From positions 744,001-808,000 of the forward strand of contig NZ_UAPQ01000001.1 in NCBI RefSeq assembly GCF_900444995.1: DNA of 64,000 bases, in the 5' to 3' direction. Of this stretch, positions 26,796-34,997 are shown piece by piece. Under the pieces are notes generated by a model. The model worked only from the letters and a program-made list of their open reading frames with translations. It was not told the DNA's origin and did not search any database. The DNA comes from Actinomyces bovis. Its GTDB lineage: Bacteria > Actinomycetota > Actinomycetes > Actinomycetales > Actinomycetaceae. Made by a program: the position numbers and the translations under genes. Position 1 is the stretch's first letter. The number at the start of each line of letters is the position of its first letter.

Positions 26796-27599
26796 GTGCG
26801 CATTGCACTCTTCGCGACCTGCCTAGCCGACACCATGTTCCCGCAGGCAGCGCAAGCAACCGTAAGCATTCTGGAGCGACTCGGACACGAAGTCGTCTTC
26901 CCTGAGGGGCAGGTGTGCTGCGGTCAGATGCACGCGAACACCGGCTACTTCAAACAGGCAGCAGCCATCACCCGCAATCACATCAAAACCTTCGCCCCAG
27001 TCCTCGACGGCGAGTGGGACGCCATCGTGGTCCCCTCCGGCTCCTGCACCGGAGCTGCGCGCCACGAGCAGGAGATCGTAGCCAAGCACGTTGGCGACGA
27101 CGATCTAGCCAAGCAAGTTGAGCGCATCGGCGCCCACACCTACGACCTATCCGAGCTGCTGGTGGATGTGCTCGGCCTGGAGGACGTCGGCGCCTACTTC
27201 CCCCACACCGTCACCTACCACCCCACCTGCCACTCCATGCGCGTAGCCAAGGTTGGGGACCGCCCCTACCGCCTGCTCAAAGCGGTGGAGGGCCTGACCT
27301 ACATTGAGCTGCCTGAGCAGAACGTCTGCTGCGGCTTCGGCGGCACCTTCTCCGTGAAGAACTCGGATGTTTCCACCGCCATGCTTGCGGACAAGGTCTC
27401 CAATGTGCTTAGCACCCGCGCTGAGGTGCTGTGCACCGGCGACTACTCCTGCCTGATGAACATTGGCGGCGGCCTGTCCCGCCTTAAGTCCGGTGTGCGC
27501 GTGATGCACCTGGCCGAGATCCTGGCCTGCACCAAGGACGCGCCTTTTGCCGGCAATATCTCCTTCGCCCCCGCTAGCTCACAGGTGGTGTCACGATGA
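26796..27599 (+). CDS. lutA: Lactate utilization protein A
   Basis: Cysteine-rich (CCG-domain) iron-sulfur subunit of the LutABC L-lactate dehydrogenase. 267 aa with two CCG motifs: VCCGQMHANTGY at about residue 45 and VCCGFGGTFSVK at about 180, plus HPTCHSMR. GTG 26796 was chosen because GGAGG lies five bases upstream and the protein then begins at RIALFATCL like its homologues. The stop overlaps the lutB start (ATGA), so translation is coupled. Confidence 0.95.
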   Translation: MRIALFATCLADTMFPQAAQATVSILERLGHEVVFPEGQVCCGQMHANTGYFKQAAAITRNHIKTFAPVLDGEWDAIVVPSGSCTGAARHEQEIVAKHVGDDDLAKQVERIGAHTYDLSELLVDVLGLEDVGAYFPHTVTYHPTCHSMRVAKVGDRPYRLLKAVEGLTYIELPEQNVCCGFGGTFSVKNSDVSTAMLADKVSNVLSTRAEVLCTGDYSCLMNIGGGLSRLKSGVRVMHLAEILACTKDAPFAGNISFAPASSQVVSR

Positions 27600-29218
27600 C
27601 GCAGACATACCTCGGCATGCCTCAGGCAGCCGACCCGAACGAGGTCCACACCGGCGGTTGGCGCACCAACGTCACCATCCCGGAAGACACCCTGCGCTGG
27701 GGCCCCACCTTCCAGGAGGGGGCGCGCAAAACCCTGGCCAACACTCAGATGCGCCGCAACCTGGGCCACGCCACCCGCACGATCCGTGGCAAGCGCCAGC
27801 AGCGCGTGGATGAGATGCCCGACTGGGAGCAGCTCCGCGACGCCGCCGAGGCCGTCAAATTCGAGGTGGCCTCCCGCCTCCCCGAGCTTCTAGAGCAGTT
27901 TGAACGCAATGTCACCGCCCACGGTGGCATCGTTCACTGGGCACGCGACGCCGCCGAGGCCAACGCGATCGTCACGGAAATCCTGAAGTCCAAGGGCTGC
28001 GACGACGTCGTCAAGGTCAAATCCATGGCCACCCAGGAAACCAACCTCAACGAGCACCTGAAGTCCGAGGGCATCACCGCCCACGAGACCGACCTGGCCG
28101 AGATGATCGTTCAGCTGGCCGACGACATGCCCTCCCACATCGTGGTTCCCGCGATCCACCGCAACCGCTCCGAGGTCCGCGGCATCTTCCTGGACCGCAT
28201 GGATGACGCCCCCAAGGACCTCTCCGACAAACCCGAAGAACTGGCCGGTGCCGCCCGCGCCCACCTGCGCAAGAAGTTCCTGCACGCCCCGGTGGCCATC
28301 TCCGGCACCAATATGGGTATTGCCGAAACCGGCACCGTATCCATCTTTGAGTCTGAGGGCAACGGCCGCATGTGCCTGACCCTGCCGGATACGCTCATCA
28401 CCCTGATGGGTATCGAGAAGCTGGTGCCCCGCTACCAGGACGCGGAGATCTTCGCCCAGCTGCTGCCGCGCTCCGCCACCGGCGAGCGCATGAACCCCTA
28501 CACCTCCATGTGGACCGGCGTCACCCCTGGTGACGGCCCCAAGGAGTTCCACCTAATCCTCATGGACAATGGCCGCACCAAGGTCCTCACGGACCCGATC
28601 GGCCGCCAGGCCCTGGCCTGCATCCGCTGCGGCTCCTGCATGAATATCTGCCCCGTGTACCAGCACACCTCCGGTCACGCCTACGGCTCGGTGTACCCCG
28701 GCCCCATTGGCGCAATCCTCACGCCCCAGCTCACGCAGGGCCTGGCGGACAAGGATCCGGTGCACACCCTGCCCTTCGCCTCTTCACTGTGTGGGGCTTG
28801 CGGTGAGGTCTGCCCCGTCAAGATCGACATCCCCACGATTCTTATCCACCTGCGCGCCCGCAGCGTGGACGTTAAGCGGCGGCTAATCCCGGATGTGTGG
28901 GACCTAGCCATGAGCGCCACCAGCCCTGCCATGAGCAACAAGCTGCTTTGGGGCGCCCTGGCGCAAGGGGCTAAGGCCACCCGCCTGGTAGGTAGGAAGA
29001 AGGGCCGGATCGGCCATATACCCGCACCGGTTATCAAGGGCTGGACGGCTGCGCGCGACATCCCGGTCACCCCCAAGGAGACCTTCCGCCAGTGGTGGCA
29101 CCGCACCCACCCGGGTTCGGATGCCAACGCCCCCCGTACCGACGCTCCTGCCCGTGGCTTGCCACTGGCCAGCGCTGAGGGCATGACCACCCGCACCAAC
29201 GACCAGCCGGAGGCCTGA
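27596..29218 (+). CDS. lutB: Lactate utilization protein B (LldF family)
   Basis: Iron-sulfur subunit of LutABC. 540 aa. The N-terminal two thirds is a LUD domain (GTNMGIAETGTV, TLITLMGIEKLVP), then two ferredoxin-type motifs CIRCGSCMNICPVY and CGACGEVCPVKI (about residues 345-410), and a C-terminal DUF3390-like part. It transfers lactate electrons onward with LutA and LutC. Longer than the usual ~475 because of an extra ~40-residue N-terminal segment and a hydrophilic C-terminal tail. Overlaps lutA by four bases; lutC follows after one base. Confidence 0.95.
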   Translation: MTQTYLGMPQAADPNEVHTGGWRTNVTIPEDTLRWGPTFQEGARKTLANTQMRRNLGHATRTIRGKRQQRVDEMPDWEQLRDAAEAVKFEVASRLPELLEQFERNVTAHGGIVHWARDAAEANAIVTEILKSKGCDDVVKVKSMATQETNLNEHLKSEGITAHETDLAEMIVQLADDMPSHIVVPAIHRNRSEVRGIFLDRMDDAPKDLSDKPEELAGAARAHLRKKFLHAPVAISGTNMGIAETGTVSIFESEGNGRMCLTLPDTLITLMGIEKLVPRYQDAEIFAQLLPRSATGERMNPYTSMWTGVTPGDGPKEFHLILMDNGRTKVLTDPIGRQALACIRCGSCMNICPVYQHTSGHAYGSVYPGPIGAILTPQLTQGLADKDPVHTLPFASSLCGACGEVCPVKIDIPTILIHLRARSVDVKRRLIPDVWDLAMSATSPAMSNKLLWGALAQGAKATRLVGRKKGRIGHIPAPVIKGWTAARDIPVTPKETFRQWWHRTHPGSDANAPRTDAPARGLPLASAEGMTTRTNDQPEA

Positions 29219-29219
29219 G

Positions 29220-29879
29220 ATGGATGCCAAGACCACAATCCTCACTCGTGCCCGTGACGCCATCGCCCGCTCTCAGGAGGGCCGTCCCGTCCGGGAGATT
29301 CCACGCGACTACATCCGCAAGGGTGAGCACGCGCCCGGCTCCGAGCCCGTCGTCGCCGATATGGTGGAGAAGCTGGAGGACTACTCCGCGAAAGTGACCC
29401 AGGCCGTCAAGGAGGCCGAGGTAGCCGACGCTATCGCTGCCTTCTTGGATGAGGCTGGCGCCAAGAGCGTCGTAGTGCCCACCGGCCTGCCGGAGGCCTA
29501 CAAGCAGGCCGCCGCGCGCGCGGGCCGCACCGTCCACGAGGACTCCCGGGAGACGCCGATCCCCACCTTGGAACTGGACACGATCGACGCCGTCGTGACC
29601 TGCTCGCGGGTGGGCATCGCCCTGTCCGGCACCATCTGCCTAGATGGCGAACCGGACCAGGGCCGCCGCGCCATCACCCTGGTTCCAGACACGCATGTGG
29701 TGGTCCTGGAGCGGGAGATGATCATGCCCACCGTCCCGGAGGCGGTGGACGTGCTGGGTCAGAACCCCACTCGCCCCACCACCTGGATCGCCGGTGGTTC
29801 CGCCACCAGTGACATCGAGCTGGTGCGCGTCAACGGTGTGCACGGCCCGCGAAACCTCAGGGTGGTCATCGCGCACTGA
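29220..29879 (+). CDS. lutC: Lactate utilization protein C
   Basis: LUD-domain protein, 219 aa, third subunit of the LutABC complex. Seen: SRVGIALSGTICLD and the closing GGSATSDIELVRVNGVHGP, the conserved C-terminal signature of LutC/YkgG. ATG immediately after the lutB stop. The transcript probably ends at the hairpin at 29930-29970. Confidence 0.95.
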   Translation: MDAKTTILTRARDAIARSQEGRPVREIPRDYIRKGEHAPGSEPVVADMVEKLEDYSAKVTQAVKEAEVADAIAAFLDEAGAKSVVVPTGLPEAYKQAAARAGRTVHEDSRETPIPTLELDTIDAVVTCSRVGIALSGTICLDGEPDQGRRAITLVPDTHVVVLEREMIMPTVPEAVDVLGQNPTRPTTWIAGGSATSDIELVRVNGVHGPRNLRVVIAH

Positions 29880-29929
29880 GCGCCACTTTGCTAGTGGCAC
29901 TGCGGAAAAGCCGTAGCGTCACTGATTAG

Positions 29930-29970
29930 CACCTCGCCCCGTCGGCTGCATAAGTCGGCGGGGCGAGGCG
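29930..29970 (+). terminator. Hairpin terminator of lutABC
   Basis: CACCTCGCCCCGTCG (29930-29944) against CGGCGGGGCGAGGCG (29956-29970): 15-bp stem with two non-Watson-Crick pairs (A-C and G-U in RNA), loop 11, then TCTTT. Confidence 0.75.
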
Positions 29971-30192
29971 TCTTTGGGAGACTTGTAGGCCCGCCGCTGT
30001 GCGGCTCTTTGCTAGGCCTGCGTGGTGGCGCTGCGGCCCGCACTCTCGCGCCAGCACGCGCCTTAGACACTAGAGGGCTGCTAGCCTCTTTGCTGTTCAA
30101 GGTGGATGGCAGCCCACAGCCCCAGGGCTAGGTTGATGTCCGCCACCGCCCTGTCCCGGGATCGGCGTCGATCCTGGACCTGAAACTAGATC

Positions 30193-30220
30193 TTGAATCA
30201 CCGGACCTGCACCGGATAAT
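30193..30220 (+). promoter_or_regulatory. Probable housekeeping-sigma promoter for the DivIVA-repeat gene
   Basis: TTGAAT (30193-30198), 16-base spacer, GATAAT (30215-30220). This implies a ~130-base 5' leader before ATG 30357 and gives the gene a promoter independent of lutABC. Confidence 0.6.
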
Positions 30221-30356
30221 TGAAACGCCTCGCGCACCTGCCCCTGCAGCCTGAGGTCATACGGCCTGGGCGCACCGGTTGGTGCCACCGCGCGAAATCC
30301 CCGGTGCCCGCCCCCTGGCGGCCGCACCACCACAGCACCACATCGAGGACCCTGAC

Positions 30357-30977
30357 ATGCTGCTGACCTCCACCCAAGTGACAGAATCGCGGTTCCCCGC
30401 CACTGAGCTGGTTGACGGCTACGACATCCACTCCGTGGACACCTACCTGGACCAGATCGCCAACACGCTGCGAGCCTGGGAAGTCGGCGCCAGCGGTGAC
30501 ACCGGACAGGCCATTCTGCGGGCCCAGGATGTCAACGACGTCGTCTTCCCAGTGACCACCGCGGTGGACGAGGAGGGCTACTCCGTGGAGCAAATCGACG
30601 ATTTCCTAGACGAGGTAGTGCGCACCCTGCAGCACTACGAGGCCCGCGCCACCGCCAGCGCCGCCGGCTCCACCGAGGGCCGCCCACTGACCGCAGAGGA
30701 CGTCAGCCACCTGGCCTTCACCACCGTAAAGCTCCAGGAGGGTTACGACCGCGAGCAGGTGGACACCGTGCGGGACAAGATCACCCTGACCCTGCGCGCC
30801 CGCGAGACAGGCACCTGGGTGGGCGGTCCCTTTGGGATGCTCACCTCCACTGACGTGCGCAAACTCGGCTTCCAACGCACCATGTTCCACACCGGCTACG
30901 AGCCCAATGAAGTCAACGCCTTCCTGGACGACGTCGCCCGGACGCTGGCCGAGTATGAGGCCAAGGCCTGCGCCTGA
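30357..30977 (+). CDS. Protein of four DivIVA-type (DivI1A) repeats
   Basis: 206 aa, built almost wholly from four ~40-residue repeats (about 3-42, 53-96, 110-150, 161-202). Each has the form 'T..(D/Q)V....F.......GY....VD..LD.I..TL', for example FPATELVDGYDIHSVDTYLD in the first. This is the N-terminal membrane-curvature/lipid-binding module of DivIVA/Wag31/GpsB, but there is no long coiled-coil tail and the usual copy number is one. ATG with GAGGA seven bases upstream. It lies between lutABC and lldD with its own promoter. Possible roles are a membrane or pole adaptor, or a competitor of real DivIVA; function unknown. Confidence 0.85.
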   Translation: MLLTSTQVTESRFPATELVDGYDIHSVDTYLDQIANTLRAWEVGASGDTGQAILRAQDVNDVVFPVTTAVDEEGYSVEQIDDFLDEVVRTLQHYEARATASAAGSTEGRPLTAEDVSHLAFTTVKLQEGYDREQVDTVRDKITLTLRARETGTWVGGPFGMLTSTDVRKLGFQRTMFHTGYEPNEVNAFLDDVARTLAEYEAKACA

Positions 30978-31069
30978 GACCCGAGCGCTGGGCCCCACGC
31001 GCTGGTTCTTGCGCCGCAAGCGCGGCGGCGTAGGGACGGATCAGTCTCGGGCTATACACCATCTTGCAC

Positions 31070-31088
31070 TTAGGTATGCCTGACCTTA
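31070..31088 (+). promoter_or_regulatory. DtxR/IdeR-like iron box upstream of lldD
   Basis: TTAGGTATGCCTGACCTTA matches the 19-bp DtxR/IdeR consensus TWAGGTTAGSCTAACCTWA at 16 positions, and AGGT/ACCT forms the dyad. TTGCAC at 31064-31069 is a possible -35, so the box would cover the spacer and -10 area. It is the only clear match noticed in the window. Iron-loaded DtxR would be expected to repress lldD (inference). Confidence 0.65.
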
Positions 31089-31173
31089 GTCTCAGTGCGG
31101 GCATCCGGGACTGCCCTCCATACGTACTCCCAGCCCACTTCAGCACTGTCCGTCAACAACGAAATCGGTCACT

Positions 31174-32442
31174 ATGGTCAAACGTCAGCTCCCCAATCCG
31201 TCTGAAATCTTCGAGCTCCTCCACTTCAAGACACCCGACTTCAACGCCCGCCGCCGTCGCCTCACTGCCGCCCAAACCATCTGGGACCTGCGTGCCATCG
31301 CCAAGCGGCGCACCCCCGCCGCCGCCTTCGACTACACCGACGGCGCCGCCGAGGGCGAAATCTCACTGCGACGCGCCCGCCAGGCCTTCCGCGACGTGGA
31401 GTTCCACCCCGACATCCTGCGGCCGGCGGTCGACGTCGACACCTCCTGCCAGATCCTCGGCGGCCCCTCGGCCATGCCCTTCGGCATCGCCCCCACCGGC
31501 TTCACGCGACTGATGCAAACCGAAGGGGAGATAGCCGGGGCCGGCGCCGCCGGAGCCGTCGGCATCCCCTTCACCCTCTCAACCCTGGGCACCACCTCCA
31601 TTGAGGACGTGCGCGCCGCCAACCCCCACGGCCGCAACTGGTTCCAGCTCTACGTCATGCGTCAGCGCGAGATCTCCTACGGGCTGGTCGAACGCGCCGC
31701 AGCGGCCGACTTCGACACCCTCATGTTCACGGTAGACACCCCCGTGGCCGGCGCTCGCCTGCGCGACAAGCGCAACGGCTTCTCCATCCCGCCCCAAATC
31801 ACGGCGGGAACCGTCCTCAACGCCATCCCCCGCCCCTGGTGGTGGTTCGACTTCCTGACCACACCCAAACTCGAGTTCGCCTCACTCAGCTCGACGGGCG
31901 GCACCGTGGGCGAGCTGCTCAACTCCGCCATGGACCCCACCATCAGCTACGAGGACCTTGAGGTCATCCGGGGAATGTGGAACGGCAACATCGTCATCAA
32001 GGGCGTCCAGAACATCCCCGACGCCAAGCGACTGCTGGACCTGGGCGTGGACGGCATCATCCTGTCCAACCACGGCGGGCGCCAACTGGACCGGGCCCCG
32101 GTGCCCTTCCGCCTGCTGCCCGAGCTGGTGCGGGAGGTCGGAGACGACGCCACAGTCATGATCGACACCGGGATCATGAACGGCGCCGACATCGTGGCCG
32201 CCACGGCACTGGGCGCCAAGTTCTCCCTCATTGGACGCGCCTACCTCTACGGGCTCATGGCCGGTGGTCGCGCCGGCGTGGACCGGACCATCGCGATCCT
32301 GCGCGAGGAACTCGTGCGCACCATGAGGCTCCTGGGCGTCTCCAGCCTTGAGGAACTCGAGCCGCGCCATGTCACCCAGCTGACCCGGCTGGTGCCGGTG
32401 CGCCCGCAGGTCAAGGCCGCAGCAGACGCCGTCTCCCGCTGA
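31174..32442 (+). CDS. lldD: FMN-dependent L-lactate dehydrogenase (alpha-hydroxy-acid oxidase family)
   Basis: Oxidises L-lactate to pyruvate with FMN, donating electrons to quinone. 422 aa, TIM barrel. Markers: [11 protein letters not shown] near the N-terminus, [40 protein letters not shown] (FMN-phosphate contact Lys), SNHGGRQLD with the catalytic His and Arg, and [19 protein letters not shown] with [12 protein letters not shown] closing the barrel. ATG 31174 has no clear Shine-Dalgarno. A DtxR-like box lies ~85 bases upstream. It duplicates the reaction of LutABC without iron-sulfur clusters. Confidence 0.95.
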   Translation: MVKRQLPNPSEIFELLHFKTPDFNARRRRLTAAQTIWDLRAIAKRRTPAAAFDYTDGAAEGEISLRRARQAFRDVEFHPDILRPAVDVDTSCQILGGPSAMPFGIAPTGFTRLMQTEGEIAGAGAAGAVGIPFTLSTLGTTSIEDVRAANPHGRNWFQLYVMRQREISYGLVERAAAADFDTLMFTVDTPVAGARLRDKRNGFSIPPQITAGTVLNAIPRPWWWFDFLTTPKLEFASLSSTGGTVGELLNSAMDPTISYEDLEVIRGMWNGNIVIKGVQNIPDAKRLLDLGVDGIILSNHGGRQLDRAPVPFRLLPELVREVGDDATVMIDTGIMNGADIVAATALGAKFSLIGRAYLYGLMAGGRAGVDRTIAILREELVRTMRLLGVSSLEELEPRHVTQLTRLVPVRPQVKAAADAVSR

Positions 32443-32506
32443 TCACCGCCAGCTGACCGCCTCGGCCTCGTCATGAATACCCGGGGCGGTGCGAGTGAGC
32501 TTCCAG

Positions 32507-32551
32507 CTCATGGGCAGGTGCCTCTTACTGCTACAGGCACCTGCCCATGAG
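32507..32551. terminator. Hairpin between convergent lldD and lysS
   Basis: CTCATGGGCAGGTGCCT (32507-32523) pairs perfectly over 17 bp with 32535-32551, loop 11 nt. No U-run. Position between two converging genes supports a shared terminator. Confidence 0.8.
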
Positions 32552-32596
32552 GCGGGTCGGGTGAGGCGAGACTGACCAGTGCGCCCGCCGACGCAC

Positions 32597-34309
32597 TTAG
32601 GAACGCCTGACCAGCGGGAAGGTGATGGTCTCGCGAATGCCCTGGCCGGTCAGGGCCATCAGCAGTCGATCAATGCCCATGCCCATGCCGCCACAGGGCG
32701 GGAAGCCCTGCTCCATGGCCACCAGGAAGTCCTCATCCAGCACCATGGCCTCCGGGTCACCGTTAGCGGCAGCCAAAGCCTGCGCCTCAAAACGCTGACG
32801 CTGCACCACCGGGTCAGCCAACTCAGAGTAGGCAGTGGCAGTCTCGAAACCACGAATGTACAGGTCCCACTTCTCAGTCAGGCCCGGCTTTGAGCGGTGG
32901 TAGCGGGTCAGCGGGGAGGTGTCCTCCGGGAAGTCATATACAAAGGTCGGCTCCCACAGGTCATCGCCCACCGTGACCTCAAAGATGTCCTCCACGATCT
33001 TCCCGGCGACGGCGTAGTCATCCACCTCCAGATCCAGCTTTTCCGCCAGCTTGACGAGCTTCTCCCGTGGAGTCTCCACGGTGATCTCCTCCCCCACGCC
33101 CTCAGAGACCGCGGTGTAGAGGTCAATCTTGCGCCACTGGCCGGACAGGTCGTATTCAGTGCCGTCAGCCAGGGTGACGACCTCCTGGCCCTCCTCCAGA
33201 CCGAAGGCATCGCGGGCGGCCTGCTGCACTAGATTGCGGGTCAGGTCCGCCATGCCGTTGTAGTCCGAGTAGGCCTCATAGGCCTCCAGGGCGGTGAACT
33301 CTGGGGAGTGGGAGGAGTCGGCGCCTTCGTTGCGGAAGTTCCGGTTGATCTCAAAGACGCGGTCCACACCGCCCACCACCGCGCGCTTGAGGTAGATCTC
33401 CGTGGCGATGCGCAGGTAGAGGTCCAGGTCAAAGGCGTTCATATGGGTGGTGAAGGGGCGTGCGGCGGCACCACCGTGGATGACCTGCAACATGGGGGTC
33501 TCCAACTCCACGTACTCGCGGCGGTGGAAGTTCTCCCGCAGGGAGCGGACCACGGCGGCACGCGTGCGCACCATGTCGCGGGCCGCCGGGCGCGTCAGCA
33601 AATCCAGTTCACGGCGGCGCACCCGGTTGTCCTCAGACAGGGTGACGGCCTCGCCTGCCTCATTGGTCCAGGTTTTGGGCAGGGGCCGCAGCGCCTTAGA
33701 GGCAATGCGCCAAGCGGGGGTGGCGACGGCGTCGTCACCGAGCTCGGGCAGCGCAGCCGGGTCGGCGCCGTCTACCAGGGCAGTCTCCGCGAAGACAGAA
33801 AGCTCACCGCGGCGCGAGGAGATCACGCGGCCGTGGACAAAGAGGTGATCCCCTAGGTCTACGTCCGCTTTGAAGGCTGCCAGGCTGGTGTGCCCCTGGC
33901 CGGGCAGGGACTTGGCGGAGAGCATGGCCTGAATGGTGGCGCCCGCGCCGTCCTGCAGCGTCACAAAGCAGAGCTTGCCGCTGTTGCGCAGGAAGACCAC
34001 CCGGCCAGCCAGGCCTACTTCCTCCTGCGTCTCCTCGCCCGCTTCCAGGTGGGAGTAGGCGGCGCGGACCTTGGCGATGGTGGTGGTGATAGGCAGTTGG
34101 ACAGGGTAGGGCTCCCAGCCTTCCGCGCGCAGGCGCTCGCGTTTGGCGGCGCGGACCTCGAACTGCTCGCCGGGGCCGGGGTCAGCCTTGGGTGCTTTAG
34201 GGGCCTGGTCAGTCTGCTTGGGCTTGCCGGACTGCTCAGCCTGGGGGGCGGCGGCCTTTGCCTCGGCAGGGAGGGGAGTGTTCTCGGGCTGGTTCTGCGC
34301 GTCAGTCAC
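32597..34309 (-). CDS. lysS: Lysine--tRNA ligase (class II)
   Basis: Charges tRNA-Lys. 570 aa: a ~50-residue Lys/Pro/Ala-rich N-terminal tail, the OB-fold anticodon-binding domain (GRVVFLRNSGKLCFVTLQDG), then the class II catalytic domain with motif 2 in FEINRNFRNEGAD and SHSPEFTALEAYEAYSDY, and motif 3 GMGMGIDRLLMALTG. The GTG start has AGGA seven bases upstream. Follows panD by 34 bases on the same strand, as in other actinobacteria. The extended N-terminus and SHSPEF motif are typical of the actinobacterial type. Confidence 0.97.
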   Translation of the reverse strand: MTDAQNQPENTPLPAEAKAAAPQAEQSGKPKQTDQAPKAPKADPGPGEQFEVRAAKRERLRAEGWEPYPVQLPITTTIAKVRAAYSHLEAGEETQEEVGLAGRVVFLRNSGKLCFVTLQDGAGATIQAMLSAKSLPGQGHTSLAAFKADVDLGDHLFVHGRVISSRRGELSVFAETALVDGADPAALPELGDDAVATPAWRIASKALRPLPKTWTNEAGEAVTLSEDNRVRRRELDLLTRPAARDMVRTRAAVVRSLRENFHRREYVELETPMLQVIHGGAAARPFTTHMNAFDLDLYLRIATEIYLKRAVVGGVDRVFEINRNFRNEGADSSHSPEFTALEAYEAYSDYNGMADLTRNLVQQAARDAFGLEEGQEVVTLADGTEYDLSGQWRKIDLYTAVSEGVGEEITVETPREKLVKLAEKLDLEVDDYAVAGKIVEDIFEVTVGDDLWEPTFVYDFPEDTSPLTRYHRSKPGLTEKWDLYIRGFETATAYSELADPVVQRQRFEAQALAAANGDPEAMVLDEDFLVAMEQGFPPCGGMGMGIDRLLMALTGQGIRETITFPLVRRS

Positions 34310-34343
34310 GAGCTGATCCTACCGGGGCGAGGCCCCTACCTGG

Positions 34344-34799
34344 TCAGCGGCGAGCTTCAGTCAGCTTAGTGCCGGAGGATTTGAGGCCCTGCAGGCGGGC
34401 GACCTCCGAGTCTTCGGGCACCTGCCCGGGTTCAGTGCCACGCTCCACGATGTGGTTTTCCGCGTCCACAAAGACCACCTGTGGCAGGTAGCTGCGCGCG
34501 CTGGCGTCATCCAGCTGTGAGTAGCCGATGAGGATAACGACGTCGCCAGGCTGCACCAGGTGGGCGGCGGCGCCGTTGATGCAGATCTCGCCGGCGCCGC
34601 GCTTGCCGGGGATCACGTAGGTGGACAGGCGGTTGCCGTTGGTGCAGTCGCAGATGTCTACGCGCTCGCCGGGCAGGAAGCCGGCGGCGTCTAGCAGCTC
34701 TGCGTCCACGGTGATGGAGCCGACGTAGTCCAGGTCAGCTTGGGTCACGGTGGCGCGGTGAATCTTGGACGTCATCATCGTCCGCAGGCGGGTGCTCAT
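34344..34799 (-). CDS. panD: Aspartate 1-decarboxylase
   Basis: Makes beta-alanine for pantothenate. 151 aa with the self-cleavage site YVGS (Gly-Ser cleaved to give the pyruvoyl group), SKIHRATVT with the substrate Lys and His, and [24 protein letters not shown] 34799 is preferred (GGAG four bases upstream); ATG 34778 also works. A hydrophilic C-terminal tail of ~20 residues extends the usual ~130. Lies between panC and lysS. A perfect 30-bp inverted repeat (34902-34976) sits between panC and panD. coaX, often next in actinobacteria, is absent. Confidence 0.96.
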   Translation of the reverse strand: MSTRLRTMMTSKIHRATVTQADLDYVGSITVDAELLDAAGFLPGERVDICDCTNGNRLSTYVIPGKRGAGEICINGAAAHLVQPGDVVILIGYSQLDDASARSYLPQVVFVDAENHIVERGTEPGQVPEDSEVARLQGLKSSGTKLTEARR

Positions 34800-34901
34800 C
34801 GACTCCAGCCTATGGCCGGGAGCTCGGAGCATTGAAGTGGCGGCGCGGGAAAGTGGCAGAGCAGACAGGCTGCCCTCGCCTCGCCCCCCGCCCCACCCTC
34901 G

Positions 34902-34976
34902 TTCGGACAACCAAACGCCAAACGGACAACCATGCACCTGGTCGTAGGTTGTCCGTTTGGCGTTTGGTTGTCCGAA
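34902..34976. repeat. Perfect 30-bp inverted repeat between panC and panD
   Basis: Arms 34902-34931 and 34947-34976 are exact complements over 30 bases, with a 15-nt loop. Each arm contains GTTGTCCG twice around TTTGGCGTTTG. On the transcribed (minus) strand it follows the panC stop by 21 bases and precedes the panD start by about 100, so it may terminate or attenuate transcription, or be a mobile palindrome. Confidence 0.9.
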
Positions 34977-34997
34977 AAGGAGAAGACGGGCTGGGCC

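Larger units (their letters stand above)
29880..30356. other. Gap between lutC and the DivIVA-repeat gene
   Basis: 477 bases without a supported gene. It holds the lut terminator (29930-29970) and a promoter (30193-30220). The middle third is GC-rich, unremarkable, and has no T-loop-like tRNA motif. Confidence 0.6.
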
